Shown here: positions 25,167 through 33,229 of the stretch, piece by piece
Layout: each line of letters begins with the position of its first letter
Numbering within the stretch: position 1 is the stretch's first letter
NCBI GenBank assembly: GCA_022451045.1
Contig: JAKUOW010000021.1
Span: 1 to 33,229 of the forward strand
From: Pirellulales bacterium
GTDB taxonomy: Bacteria; Planctomycetota; Planctomycetia; Pirellulales; Pirellulaceae
Reading direction: 5' to 3'
DNA: 33,229 nt
The notes under the pieces: model-generated
What the model was told of the DNA's origin: nothing
The model's database searches: none
What the model saw: only the letters and a program-made list of their open reading frames with translations
Program-made: the position numbers and the translations under genes

Positions 25167-25994
25167 ATGTCAGCCCCCAACAAAATCCACCGACGTGATG
25201 CCATCAAGGCAACGGCAGCAGCATCCACAATTGCTTTGGCCAGTCAAATTGCACCGGTTGCATACGCAACCGCAAAAGAAGGGTGGATCAAGTTATTCAA
25301 TGGTAAAAATCTGGACGGCTGGCACATCAATCCTGAAAAAATCGGTCACGGAACCGGCGGGCAGTGGGCTGTAGAGAAGGGCACGATCACCGGCCAACAG
25401 GATCCTCCCGGGTCCGGCAATGGCGGCATATTACTTACCGACAAGAAATTCGGCGACTTCGAATTGAAGATTGGCATGAAACCGGATTGGGGTGTTTGCT
25501 CAGGACTGTTTCTTCGTGGCAATGACCGCGGTGCCTGTTTCCAGATGATGGTGGACTACCACGACGCTGGGAATGTTGGACACATTTATGGCGAGGGCAC
25601 AACGGGATTTAACACACGTACATTTGATATCAATGGCAAATACGACGGTAAAGTATTGACTGGGCTTACGACTGATAAGCACAAGGCTGCCAAAGATGTG
25701 GGCTTGATTTATTCATGCACACCCGAAGAATTCGTTTCTGCTTGGCAGGTCAACAAGTGGAATATGGCTACTGTTAAAGTGCAGGGTGAATTCCCAAAAA
25801 TCACGACCTGGGTCAATGATCTGAAGGTATGCGAGTTTGACGGCAAATCAAGCACGGCGACGAACTACGACAAAGAAAAGATCAAGGGTATCTTGGGTAC
25901 GAGCGGAAGCATTGCTGTTCAAGTGCACGGCGGTACTGGCTGGCCCAAGGGTGCAAAATGTCGTTGGAAGGATATCTCCATCCGACAACTTTAA
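25167..25994 (+). CDS. DUF1080 (3-keto-disaccharide hydrolase) protein with Tat signal
   Basis: A DUF1080-domain protein of 275 aa, family now named 3-keto-disaccharide hydrolase, with a jelly-roll lectin-like fold. Residues 8-34 are a twin-arginine leader (HRRDAIKATAAASTIALASQ). The domain covers the rest: GWIKLFNGKNLDGWHINPE, WAVEKGTITGQQDPPGSGNGGILLTDKKFGDFELKIGMKPDWGVCSGLFLRGN and KCRWKDISIRQL. ATG 25167 is chosen because GAGGAG lies about seven bases before it, against the longer frame from 25095. It faces the third sulfatase across a 135-bp gap. Such proteins are often found with sulfatases and oxidoreductases in planctomycetes, consistent with carbohydrate breakdown. Confidence 0.87.
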   Translation: MSAPNKIHRRDAIKATAAASTIALASQIAPVAYATAKEGWIKLFNGKNLDGWHINPEKIGHGTGGQWAVEKGTITGQQDPPGSGNGGILLTDKKFGDFELKIGMKPDWGVCSGLFLRGNDRGACFQMMVDYHDAGNVGHIYGEGTTGFNTRTFDINGKYDGKVLTGLTTDKHKAAKDVGLIYSCTPEEFVSAWQVNKWNMATVKVQGEFPKITTWVNDLKVCEFDGKSSTATNYDKEKIKGILGTSGSIAVQVHGGTGWPKGAKCRWKDISIRQL

Positions 25995-26009
25995 CGACGA
26001 CCACGGCAA

Positions 26010-26480
26010 TCACGAGTCAACACATGAGCATGATGTCTCACACGGGACGTCATGATATTGCAGCGCCCATTCTCGCATGTAGCGGACCTGAGTTGGTTCT
26101 ACACGATAGACAATGAGATTCGGGTTATCTGCTGAACCCAGATAATGCTGAAGTAACGGATTGGATTCCCAGATTTCCTGCAGCAGTTCTGAGTCCGTTT
26201 CTACAAATGCTCTGCCGGTTAATCGCACCTGATCATGGTTATCGTTGACGTAACACAATTCCACTTGAGGGTTGGCTGCTATCTCCTGGGTCTTGTGGTA
26301 TTGCTTCAAGTTTGCGATCCACACTGTAAAGCCACTCGTTCGCACCGGTGACACTGGTCGCAAGCGAGGTTGATCGTTATCGATGGTTGCCAAAATGGGA
26401 AAGCGATCTTCACTGACTACTTGCAGAGCAAGGGAAGGAGCTTCATTTGGGTCGACCGGTGCAGGCTCAGGTTTGTTCAC
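26010..26480 (-). CDS. Pyridoxamine 5'-phosphate oxidase-type FMN split-barrel protein
   Basis: A 156-aa flavin split-barrel protein. The fold shows the typical strands: RFPILATIDNDQPRLRPVSPV, FTVWIANLKQYHKTQEIAANPQVELCYVND and QVRLTGRAFVETDSELLQEIWESNP, then LIVYRVEPTQVRYM. This resembles the general-stress-protein 26 group rather than PdxH, which has a different length and C-terminal domain. It is probably an FMN- or F420-binding oxidoreductase with unknown substrate. The start is GTG 26480; no clear Shine-Dalgarno. It is the last gene of a same-strand run, 27 bp after the TPR gene. Confidence 0.8.
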   Translation of the reverse strand: MNKPEPAPVDPNEAPSLALQVVSEDRFPILATIDNDQPRLRPVSPVRTSGFTVWIANLKQYHKTQEIAANPQVELCYVNDNHDQVRLTGRAFVETDSELLQEIWESNPLLQHYLGSADNPNLIVYRVEPTQVRYMREWALQYHDVPCETSCSCVDS

Positions 26481-26506
26481 AGTAAGGGGCCTATCTGAGT
26501 GACTCT

Positions 26507-27319
26507 CTACTTGTCCTTGGTTACCTTCAACTTGTCGTTCATCTTCATTTCATGAATTCGGGCAACATCCCACATGTAGCTATTTATACCCGGGTGTCCG
26601 GCAAGCGACTTATCTGCTGCGAGCTTGATATATTTTGCTGCTTCTTTCTCTTTGCCAGTCACCTCGTAAAACAAGCCCAGGTAAAGGTGCGCATAGAACA
26701 GGCGTCCTTTCAATGTTTCCTCGGACGGATCACCACGTTTTGCATCATCCAATACATCCTGAGGCGTGGCTGTTCCACGATACATTTCAAAGATTTTCAT
26801 CATGGGGATGCGAGGATCATTTTTGATAGGCAACATAACCTCTCGCGATTTTTTTACACCAACTTCGGGGGTCATGCAAAGGAAACGCCAAACCGAATTT
26901 TCTACATCGTTGTCATGAAACGTCTGGTAAAGTTCAAACTGATCCGCGCCCCGCTTAAACTGATCAGCGTAGTACATTGCGATTCCGCGTTCCCACTGAC
27001 GCGATTCGATGGACGGCCTCAAACTCACGTACTTATCAAAATCCGCAACCGACTTTTTGATACGCCCAAGCTGAAATCTCACTCTGCCACGGTAGTAATA
27101 TGCCACTGCCTGTTCAGCGTCATGCTTAATGGCGGTATCAAGGTCTTCAATCGCACCGACGAATTCCCTCGCACGAATGTGCACCACGGCTCGTTGCATG
27201 GCGGCTTCAAAGGAATCATCTTCTGCAGCATTTGCCCGCTGTTGACCAGTTACGAACAGACAAACCGCCATAACTAACGTCAGTAAAGACACAAATGGGA
27301 TCCTTAAGGTCGACTTCAT
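26507..27319 (-). CDS. Exported TPR-repeat protein (NlpI-like)
   Basis: A 270-aa exported helical-repeat protein. The signal peptide is MKSTLRIPFVSLLTLVMAVCLFVTGQQRANA. TPR units follow: FVGAIEDLDTAIKHDAEQAVAYYYRGRVRFQLGRIKKSVADFDKYVSL, then SRQWERGIAMYYADQFKRGADQFELYQT, and near the end FYAHLYLGLFYEVTGKEKEAAKYIKLAADKS. The middle VENSVWRFLCMTPEVGVKKSREVMLPI and PRIPMMKIFEMYRG match a planctomycete/NlpI-like pattern. There is no lipobox, so it is probably soluble in the periplasm or anchored by the leader. It lies 41 bp downstream of surE, so it may be co-transcribed with it. Partner unknown. Confidence 0.83.
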   Translation of the reverse strand: MKSTLRIPFVSLLTLVMAVCLFVTGQQRANAAEDDSFEAAMQRAVVHIRAREFVGAIEDLDTAIKHDAEQAVAYYYRGRVRFQLGRIKKSVADFDKYVSLRPSIESRQWERGIAMYYADQFKRGADQFELYQTFHDNDVENSVWRFLCMTPEVGVKKSREVMLPIKNDPRIPMMKIFEMYRGTATPQDVLDDAKRGDPSEETLKGRLFYAHLYLGLFYEVTGKEKEAAKYIKLAADKSLAGHPGINSYMWDVARIHEMKMNDKLKVTKDK

Positions 27320-27360
27320 TTTTCACCACTTCTTGAGAATTAACTGTTTAGGCCATTATG

Positions 27361-28089
27361 TCATAAGCTTACGCGCGATATTGAAATTGCACCATCAAAG
27401 CAAACTTGCACATCAAGTCCGTCTTCCCGCTTTCGTTGATGGTAATCCGCCGCGTGCTTCAGCGCCGTTACACCATCTGACTCCTCGACCAGCTCATAGC
27501 CGATCGGCAGTGCATTTGTATCCAACCCAGTAAGACAAATATCAGGCTCGGCTTTTCCACATATATTGGGGTCCGGAAAATTAACGTTCCAGTACCCGGA
27601 TTCCGACGACGATAAAAACAGATCGCGGCCCTCTAATACTTTTTGGATTACAATCGCTGCCCATTGGCCGGCCTGTTTCCAGTCAATTTGAGTCGACACC
27701 AAATGGTACTGTGAAAGTGCGATGGCATTGATGTCATGCATGACCGCTTCACGAGCTGCAGCCGTCGTACCTGACAAGTAGACGTCGCAGCCAAGGTTTG
27801 CACCGTGATTGATCCCTGCGAAGACCCAATCCGGTTGAATGTCCAGTTGTGCAATTGCGACTCTCACGCAATCTGCAGGCGAACCATCAATTTGAAAACG
27901 ATTCTCGCCGACTTCTTCTAGAAGCAGTTTCCTGTCCGTAGTGGTTTGATGACTGCAGCCGCTTTTTGGTTGGTCGGGTGCCACTACATATACTGCATCA
28001 AACAACTCCATACTGTTAACGGCCTGTAAAAGCGCATTTATCCCACTTGCCTGGATTCCGTCATCGTTTGTAACTAACGCTATGGCCAT
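27361..28089 (-). CDS. surE: 5'-nucleotidase SurE
   Basis: A stationary-phase survival protein hydrolysing nucleoside 5'-monophosphates (also short polyphosphate in some species). Metal-binding residues are visible: D9 and D10 in VTNDDGIQASG, S43 in QPKSGCSH and N94 in AGINHGANLGCDVYLSGTTAAAREA. The length is 242 aa from ATG 28089, which starts the classic MxIALVTNDDG; the longer frame from 28125 would add a non-family leader overlapping the DegT gene. It begins 10 bp after the DegT stop, so probably one transcript. Confidence 0.93.
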   Translation of the reverse strand: MAIALVTNDDGIQASGINALLQAVNSMELFDAVYVVAPDQPKSGCSHQTTTDRKLLLEEVGENRFQIDGSPADCVRVAIAQLDIQPDWVFAGINHGANLGCDVYLSGTTAAAREAVMHDINAIALSQYHLVSTQIDWKQAGQWAAIVIQKVLEGRDLFLSSSESGYWNVNFPDPNICGKAEPDICLTGLDTNALPIGYELVEESDGVTALKHAADYHQRKREDGLDVQVCFDGAISISRVSL

Positions 28090-28099
28090 TTTAAATTCG

Positions 28100-29191
28100 T
28101 CAGCTTTCACACTTTTCAAACGCAAGTTCGATTAATTCACAAAGCTGGTCAAGTGTGGTGCCATCGGCCAACAAGATCGGATGATGAAGCAAAACAGTCG
28201 ATGCAATAGCTCGCTCCGCCTCTGTAAGCGGTGTTGGCTTACTACACCGTCGATCGCTACGTGAGACAAATCCTCGGAAGCCTTCAAACAGCGGAATCCC
28301 CAATTCCACACAAACTTGTAAGAACTGATCGCAATCCACGCCAGGGTCGAGCACCCAAGCCAGCTTGTAAAACACATGCATGTCGTGGGTTACGGGTACA
28401 GACGTCCAGGGAAGTGCCTCAAGCCTCGATATTAATCTCTCCGCTGCAACCAGCCTCTTTTCGTTTTGTTCGTCAAGCACCTCTAATTGCGGGCACACCA
28501 CCGCCGCCTGCAATTCACTCATCGGAAAAGCGAGGTTTCCACGTTCTCCGAAGACCTTAATGCGTTGATGCACTTGTGCATCATTCGACAAAACGGCACC
28601 GCCACGCCCGGCTGTAAGCAACTTGCTTCCGCCGAAGCTGAGAACTGCGGCGTCTGCTTGTGTACCAAGCGTAAAGCCATTGGCAAAAGCACCAGGCGCC
28701 TGGCATACGTCTTCCAAAACAGCAATGTTTTCCATTTGTACAGCGGCTAACACATCTTGCATCGGGCAAATATCACCGTGCAAATGTGAACAGATCACCG
28801 CTGCAGTTCTTTCTGTAACCGCGGAATCCAGTTGTGAGACATTCAACACCCAGCGATCCTGAACAACGTCGACCAAAACGGGACGTGCGCCAATAGCCTC
28901 TATTGCCCGAAAGTTTCCCGGAAAGTCGTAAGCTGACAGTATGACTTCGTCATCCGGACCTACACCCAACCCTCGCAGCGCTAATTCCACGGCAATGGTC
29001 CCTGAGCTAGTCAGGGTCACCTGTTGAGCTGCGAACCGTTGAGACAAGCGATCACATAGTTGCTCACTCATCTCTCCCGTATATCGCCCCCAATCACCAT
29101 TTTCATAAACGTTGGCGAGCGCTACACTTACTGCCTCACTTTCAAGTGGCCAGGTGGGAATATCCAACCGATGGTTGTTTTCAGCTGGCAT
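28100..29191 (-). CDS. DegT/DnrJ/EryC1/StrS-family aminotransferase
   Basis: A PLP-dependent sugar aminotransferase or dehydratase-type enzyme, 363 aa. The PLP lysine is in LSFGGSKLLTAGRGGAVL. Other marks are GDWGRYTGEMSEQL, TLTSSGTIAVELALRGLGVGPDDEVILSAYDFPGN, HLHGDICPM and VLEDVCQAPGA; FGERGNLAFPMSELQAAV is the end of the core. The family mostly transaminates nucleotide-linked keto sugars for surface glycans, and this could serve such a role, but no partner glycan genes adjoin. ATG 29191 (MPAENNHRL) is preferred to the upstream 29221 start, which adds an unlikely basic leader. It is 10 bp before surE and about 75 bp after the UVR gene. Confidence 0.88.
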   Translation of the reverse strand: MPAENNHRLDIPTWPLESEAVSVALANVYENGDWGRYTGEMSEQLCDRLSQRFAAQQVTLTSSGTIAVELALRGLGVGPDDEVILSAYDFPGNFRAIEAIGARPVLVDVVQDRWVLNVSQLDSAVTERTAAVICSHLHGDICPMQDVLAAVQMENIAVLEDVCQAPGAFANGFTLGTQADAAVLSFGGSKLLTAGRGGAVLSNDAQVHQRIKVFGERGNLAFPMSELQAAVVCPQLEVLDEQNEKRLVAAERLISRLEALPWTSVPVTHDMHVFYKLAWVLDPGVDCDQFLQVCVELGIPLFEGFRGFVSRSDRRCSKPTPLTEAERAIASTVLLHHPILLADGTTLDQLCELIELAFEKCES

Positions 29192-29265
29192 TTCGTGTCT
29201 CTTGTAATGGATTTCCCGCACGTCGCTCGATGCGACGCATCAGCGTGAGTAGTAAAAACAGACAA

Positions 29266-30021
29266 TTATCGCTGCCCACCGGCAGGACTATCTTCAGCAC
29301 CTTCACTGCCAATTTGGTCTCGGAGTTTTGCAGCAAGCTCATACTCTTCGTTTTCAATGGCTTCTGCCAGTTGTTCGTGCAGCGTTCGCCCGACGTCATA
29401 CTTGTTTCTTAAGAACTCTCGGAACTCATTTAACTGTGCAACGAGTTCATCATCGTCATAGTACTCTTCCACATCGTGCTCTTTGAAAAGAGAGCGAATT
29501 CGATTTAACCCATCATCGATGCGCCGCATGGCTTCTTCTGCACTCACATCAATCAATGCCGCAAGTGCGTCAGCACGAGTGCGATGGTACAAGACAAACG
29601 GTCTGTATTGTTCATGAGAGACCGTCCATTGGTCATCCGGCGAGTGCACTTTGCAGAAGTCCATCAATCCAAGCGTATGGTCCGCATCTCGCACGGCAAG
29701 CTCGTATCGCTCAAGATTCAACCAGCTAACGCGTCGGTGATAAAATTGTACGAATTCCCGATCAATTTCCGCACACTGTTCATCATCCAATTCCCAGTCA
29801 GATCCTTTGGACAATTCCTCTGCAATCAAGAAGTCATAAAAGGTATCAAATCCTTCTGGATGCGTGCCATCCGGGCGGCCATCAACCTCCAATTGCAGTA
29901 TTCCCATATCGATCCGCAACTGGATTAACTCCCGCCCGTCATCACCTTCGCAAATACGAACGCTAACATTTTCGGGATCATATTCCCAATCACGAAGCAG
30001 GTCATCAATATGCTTGGTCAT
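29266..30021 (-). CDS. UVR (UvrB/UvrC)-motif protein, 251 aa
   Basis: A soluble acidic protein. The C-terminal part contains a UVR motif (LHEQLAEAIENEEYELAAKLRDQIG, about residues 215-240), the short coiled-coil that binds partner proteins in UvrB, UvrC and McsA. The N-terminal 200 residues are helical with Asp/Glu-rich segments (GDDGRELIQLRIDMGILQLEV, DVEEYYDDDELVAQLN) and no zinc-binding Cys pairs, so it is not McsA. I do not recognise the N-terminal domain, though such UVR-tailed proteins occur in planctomycetes. No DNA-repair gene adjoins. ATG 30021 has no clear Shine-Dalgarno. It sits 100 bp from arfB and may share its transcript. Confidence 0.78.
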   Translation of the reverse strand: MTKHIDDLLRDWEYDPENVSVRICEGDDGRELIQLRIDMGILQLEVDGRPDGTHPEGFDTFYDFLIAEELSKGSDWELDDEQCAEIDREFVQFYHRRVSWLNLERYELAVRDADHTLGLMDFCKVHSPDDQWTVSHEQYRPFVLYHRTRADALAALIDVSAEEAMRRIDDGLNRIRSLFKEHDVEEYYDDDELVAQLNEFREFLRNKYDVGRTLHEQLAEAIENEEYELAAKLRDQIGSEGAEDSPAGGQR

Positions 30022-30121
30022 GCTTTCGAGTTTTCTGAAAGATTAAATTCCATCTTTGGCGAAGTTGAATTCACCATTGCCCAGAACCTCCTATTGTAGT
30101 GCAATTCTGGAATTTCTGCCG

Positions 30122-30544
30122 CTAGGTATCATTGCGCCAGCGACGGTCTTTTTTCTTTTGGCTGTTCTTTTTCTTGCTATCTAATCGGCGCCGTTTGCTC
30201 GCACGTGTCGGACGAGTCGGCCTTCTTTTCTTGGGTTGTTTCAGGCATCCGCCAATGATCTCCAGAAGTTTATCAAGACAGTTTTGTCTGTTTCGAGCCT
30301 GCTCACGTGACTCCTGATTAGAAATAAGCAATTGCCCGTCGCTGTTTATGCGATTGGCGTGTTCTTTCCGGATACGCAGTTTAAGTGCCTCCGAAAGCAC
30401 CGTGGTATTTTCCAGATCAAAAGCCAGCAGAGCCTTGGTATTAACCTTATTTACGTTTTGCCCTCCAGGTCCACTGCTGCGTGAAAACGTAAACCTCAGA
30501 TCTTCATCTGGGATTTCAATTTTAGATGTCACACGAAAGGGCAT
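30122..30544 (-). CDS. arfB: Ribosome-rescue peptidyl-tRNA hydrolase (ArfB/YaeJ family)
   Basis: A small codon-independent release factor that frees peptides from stalled ribosomes. The GGQ motif is at residues 27-29 in FSRSSGPGGQNVNKVNTKA, followed by the family's short domain (ALKLRIRKEHANRINSDGQLLISNQESREQARNRQNCLDKL). The C-terminal tail from about residue 105 is strongly basic (PKKRRPTRPTRASKRRRLDSKKK), as needed to enter the empty mRNA channel. The length of 140 aa matches ArfB. ATG 30544; no Shine-Dalgarno visible. It is divergent from the PQQ-propeller gene. Confidence 0.92.
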   Translation of the reverse strand: MPFRVTSKIEIPDEDLRFTFSRSSGPGGQNVNKVNTKALLAFDLENTTVLSEALKLRIRKEHANRINSDGQLLISNQESREQARNRQNCLDKLLEIIGGCLKQPKKRRPTRPTRASKRRRLDSKKKNSQKKKDRRWRNDT

Positions 30545-30712
30545 AAGAAAACACCAATCAATTGGCCATCAACGTCTCTGGATAATTTGAAACCTTCAGC
30601 AGTATCAGTATGATTGAGTTGCTTAAACAGTATACAAAAGATGCCAACTGTCCTATCGTTTGGCAGCTACTGTTTATTCCTGATGACATTGATTGATCTG
30701 TGAGAGTAACAA
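30545..30712. other. 168-bp divergent gap with a short ORF
   Basis: The gap must hold the promoters of arfB and the PQQ-propeller gene. A 28-codon plus-strand frame starts with ATG at 30610 and ends at TGA 30694-30696, 16 bp before the next gene. It contains IVWQLLFIPDD, has no Shine-Dalgarno and no known family. I leave it as unassigned. Confidence 0.25.
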
Positions 30713-32212
30713 ATGAGTAACGCAAATATCAAACGCCTAGCACCTTTTTTGTGCCTGTTGCTTGCAGCAATTGCCTGTGGTTGCAATTCCGAATCCACAA
30801 CTGCAAACGCTGAGGATGCACCTGTAAAACTCGATGCGCAAGGTGTGCAGATTGCCGCGGCGTTACAGAATGATAAAGAGCAATCGGAAGAAGAGCTTGC
30901 AGACATTTCCAAGCGAAAAGTCGGTAATGACTGGCCTCATTTTCTCGGCGTGAACCGGGATAGCAAGTCGACTGAAACAGGAATCCTCACGGAGTGGCCA
31001 AACAAAGGTCTAAAAGTAATTTGGGAAATGGAGCTTGGACCAAGCTATGGCATCGGTTCCGTGGCCAAGGGCCGCTATTACCAATTCGACCGCGTCGACG
31101 ATGAAGAAGTTCTCTACTGCCTGAATGCAGAAACGGGGAAGGTACTTTGGAAAGAAAGCTATGAAGAACAATATACCGACCTGTACGGATACGATAGCGG
31201 ACCACGGTGTTCACCAATCATCGATGGCAACCGAGTTTATACCCTTGGTGTCGCCGGCAAGCTACGGTGTTACAACGCCACCGATGGTGAGCTAATTTGG
31301 CATCGGGATACGAACAAGGAATTTGGTGTCATACAAAACTTCTTTGGCGTCGGTAGCACACCAGCCATCGAAGGGGATTTGTTGATTGCCATGATTGGTG
31401 GCAGCCCGGCGGCAGATGCAAGCTTACCACCGGGTGCTCTGGACCAGGTATCCGGAGATGGTAGCGGTATCGTTGCATTTGACAAATACTCCGGTGAAAT
31501 TAAATATAAAATCTCCGATGAACTGGCCAGCTATGCAAGCATCCAACTGGCCACGATCGACGACCAGCGATGGGGATTCTCTTTTTCCCGGGGCGGGCTC
31601 ATTGGATTCTCTCCAGCGTCCGGAAAGATTCATTTTCAATTCCCGTGGCGGGCTCGGAGTCTCGAAAGCGTCAATGCCAGCACACCCGTAGTAATCAAAA
31701 ACCAGATCTTCATAAGCGAAACCTACGGTCCGGGAAGTACATTACTCTCAGTCAAAGACAATAAGTATGAAATTGATTGGCAAGACATCGATCGCACACG
31801 AGACAAAATCATGCAAACTCACTGGAATACAACTGTTCACGTCGACGGTTACCTGTACGGTTGCAGCGGGCGGCACACGCAAAATGCTGAACTACGCTGC
31901 GTTGAGTTGGCAACCGGTAATGTGATGTGGAGCGTACCGGATCTAACACGATGTTCACTCACTTATGTTGATGATCACTTTGTAGTGCTCGGCGAATACG
32001 GCCACATGTTTATGTTTAAGCCAAATCCGAAGGAGTTCGTACCGGTCACAGGTGATGCCGTTAAACAAGGCGATGATGTATTACTTCCACTGCGGCCAAC
32101 TCATGACTTGCGATATCCATGTTGGGCAGCTCCAGTCATTTCTCATGGATTAATGTACGTAAGAGGCAAGGGCAGTGTTACGTGCCTGGAATTAATCCCC
32201 GAAAAAGAATAA
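30713..32212 (+). CDS. PQQ-like beta-propeller lipoprotein
   Basis: A 499-aa propeller of the PQQ/BamB-like type (PF13360), probably exported and lipid-anchored: the leader MSNANIKRLAPFLCLLLAAIACGC has candidate lipobox cysteines at 22 and 24. Blades are recognisable as ALYxLxAETGKVLWKE-type repeats: YCLNAETGKVLWKESY, LRCYNATDGELIWHRD, VAFDKYSGEIKYKIS and LRCVELATGNVMWSVPDL. WPHFLGVNRD near residue 80 is the usual opening of this planctomycete group. No PQQ-binding residues are identifiable, so a dehydrogenase role is not supported. It is convergent with the TIM-barrel gene and divergent from arfB. Confidence 0.85.
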   Translation: MSNANIKRLAPFLCLLLAAIACGCNSESTTANAEDAPVKLDAQGVQIAAALQNDKEQSEEELADISKRKVGNDWPHFLGVNRDSKSTETGILTEWPNKGLKVIWEMELGPSYGIGSVAKGRYYQFDRVDDEEVLYCLNAETGKVLWKESYEEQYTDLYGYDSGPRCSPIIDGNRVYTLGVAGKLRCYNATDGELIWHRDTNKEFGVIQNFFGVGSTPAIEGDLLIAMIGGSPAADASLPPGALDQVSGDGSGIVAFDKYSGEIKYKISDELASYASIQLATIDDQRWGFSFSRGGLIGFSPASGKIHFQFPWRARSLESVNASTPVVIKNQIFISETYGPGSTLLSVKDNKYEIDWQDIDRTRDKIMQTHWNTTVHVDGYLYGCSGRHTQNAELRCVELATGNVMWSVPDLTRCSLTYVDDHFVVLGEYGHMFMFKPNPKEFVPVTGDAVKQGDDVLLPLRPTHDLRYPCWAAPVISHGLMYVRGKGSVTCLELIPEKE

Positions 32213-32227
32213 GCACTGATGAGGCTG

Positions 32228-33043
32228 TTATGACTGTGTCACACGATTAAACAGTCCATGTGTGAAGTCAATGGAACTTCGAATTACCTCGTCGTAATCC
32301 GTAAGCTCAATTTCCTGTCCCAACAGTTTTACATCCATAGGCCCTTCAAATCCGCTCTCGATTAATCGCTGTGTGATTAATTCAAGTGGAATGATTCCGT
32401 TTCCAAGCATACACCGCTCGTGCTCATCCGTTGGTGGCTGATAAGTATCGCCTATATGAACGACGGACAGATGCTGTACCAGATCTGAAATAAGTGGATA
32501 CATGTGAGGTTCCTGACCCCAGTGATACAGATCGATTGCCATCTTCAGCATCGGATCCCGAAGTTTCTGCACGAGATCAAGTACCATTTCAAGTTCAGTA
32601 AGAAACGTCCAACCGCTGGCAGCATTGGGGTGCATAACTTCAACCGCCAATTCAATCCCGTTAGTCCGCGCTGTCGGTAATAGCTGCTCGATAGCCATCA
32701 TAAAAAGCCTGCGGGCATGATTCCGAGTGTGACCAGCGCGAGCTCCCGAGTAAACCGTCAGTGATTTAGCCCGAAGTAATGCTGCAAGTTCAATGGATCG
32801 CTCAGCGTCCTCAACCGCTTCCTGGAATGATCGGCCGTCATCACCAGTAAATCCACCCGCCCACATCAAGGTTGCGACATCCATACCAGCCTCAGCCAAC
32901 AGTTCAGCACCTTTTTCCTCACCATAGTCGGAGACTTTATCCTGCCAGACACTCATGCACTGAACTCCATGCTTACGATAAGCCCGTACATCCTGATCAA
33001 ATGTCCAACGATAGGTCGTTAGCTCGTTAATTGATAATTGCAT
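32228..33043 (-). CDS. Sugar phosphate isomerase/epimerase-like TIM barrel
   Basis: A 271-aa xylose-isomerase-like TIM barrel (AP endonuclease 2 superfamily). Visible metal-ligand blocks are ELAVEVMHPNAASGW (Glu), KMAIDLYHWGQEPHMYPL (Asp, His) and LSVVHIGDTYQPP (His), followed by GNGIIPLELITQRLIESGFEGPMDVKL. The fold is shared by many sugar isomerases and by inositol catabolism enzymes, so the substrate cannot be named. It has no signal peptide and is therefore cytoplasmic. ATG 33043; no clear Shine-Dalgarno. Planctomycete genomes carry many copies beside sulfatases, so it may feed sugar catabolism. Confidence 0.85.
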   Translation of the reverse strand: MQLSINELTTYRWTFDQDVRAYRKHGVQCMSVWQDKVSDYGEEKGAELLAEAGMDVATLMWAGGFTGDDGRSFQEAVEDAERSIELAALLRAKSLTVYSGARAGHTRNHARRLFMMAIEQLLPTARTNGIELAVEVMHPNAASGWTFLTELEMVLDLVQKLRDPMLKMAIDLYHWGQEPHMYPLISDLVQHLSVVHIGDTYQPPTDEHERCMLGNGIIPLELITQRLIESGFEGPMDVKLLGQEIELTDYDEVIRSSIDFTHGLFNRVTQS

Positions 33044-33112
33044 GGCAACAGTGGAATTCGGAGTGTTAGTGCATCTGACGGATGAAGTTGCGTGTGACTT
33101 ATGATGACGGCC

Positions 33113-33229
33113 TTACTTGAGCTGCCAGGCGTCAACCCATTCCTCACTAACACGCTTCATCAAAAAGTCTGATGTAAACACTTCTTCCATATGGCGGAGA
33201 TGGCCGGCGCCATAAAACACAGCAACATG
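33113..33229 (-). CDS. C-terminal fragment of a gene running off the right edge
   Basis: An open frame enters from the right edge and stops at TAA 33113-33115, giving 38 residues: HVAVFYGAGHLRHME, then a middle and the end EEWVDAWQLK. AVFYGAGHLRHME with a WxxAWxL tail resembles the end of a planctomycete protein related to the TraB/GumN type, but too little is present to be sure. It is in the same direction as the TIM-barrel gene, 70 bp upstream of it. Confidence 0.6.
   Translation of the reverse strand, partial: HVAVFYGAGHLRHMEEVFTSDFLMKRVSEEWVDAWQLK

Noticed and set aside
26552-27277. Long open plus-strand frame of 241 codons
   Set aside because: It lies wholly antisense to the TPR gene, which has a signal peptide and clear repeats; the antisense product is Cys/His/Phe-rich with no domain.

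Overview
The window looks like chromosomal DNA of a planctomycete, most likely a marine Pirellulaceae- or Planctomycetaceae-type organism. Three formylglycine-type sulfatases, a DUF1080 (3-keto-disaccharide hydrolase) protein with a Tat signal, a VCBS/FG-GAP propeller, a DUF11-repeat exported protein and a PQQ-like propeller are typical of that phylum. So is an archaeal-type MfnB homologue of the tetrahydromethanopterin/methanofuran C1 world. G+C is moderate (judged by eye, not computed). Operons are short, strands switch often, and many starts lack a clear Shine-Dalgarno. I see no rRNA, tRNA, CRISPR array, transposase or phage gene.

Layout. 1-3.8 kb: the 3' end of an STN/secretin-like protein, an exported or anchored protein of unknown function, a PHA-granule-type small protein, a 65-aa small protein, mfnB, and a two-TM membrane protein with a possible 41-aa membrane ORF in front of it. 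3.8-10 kb: RNase D, a DUF11 surface protein, an amidase and biotin synthase. 10-12.2 kb: an exported NHL-type propeller beside a dihaem cytochrome-c peroxidase. 12.3-14.4 kb: leuCD, with leuC interrupted by an in-frame TAA although both halves are otherwise well conserved. 14.6-19.4 kb: a WbpA-type UDP-GlcNAc 6-dehydrogenase, a Tat-exported metalloprotease-like protein, a FabH-type ketosynthase, an AlgH/YqgE protein and a PPP-family phosphatase. 19.4-26 kb: a catabolic patch of three sulfatases, a VCBS protein and a DUF1080 protein. 26-30.5 kb: a minus-strand run (arfB, UVR-motif protein, DegT aminotransferase, surE, TPR protein, FMN split-barrel protein). 30.7-33.2 kb: a PQQ-propeller lipoprotein, a xylose-isomerase-like TIM barrel and the 3' end of a further gene.

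How it fits together. The sulfatase/VCBS/DUF1080 patch fits desulfation and breakdown of sulfated algal polysaccharide outside the cytoplasm. Most other genes are housekeeping (leucine, biotin, fatty acid, RNA processing, ribosome rescue, nucleotide salvage). I found no clear candidate for a wholly new multi-gene system. The points most worth checking are the leuC stop codon, the Asp-to-Glu change in the RNase D ExoII motif, several dyad elements in divergent intergenic regions, and the short ORFs.
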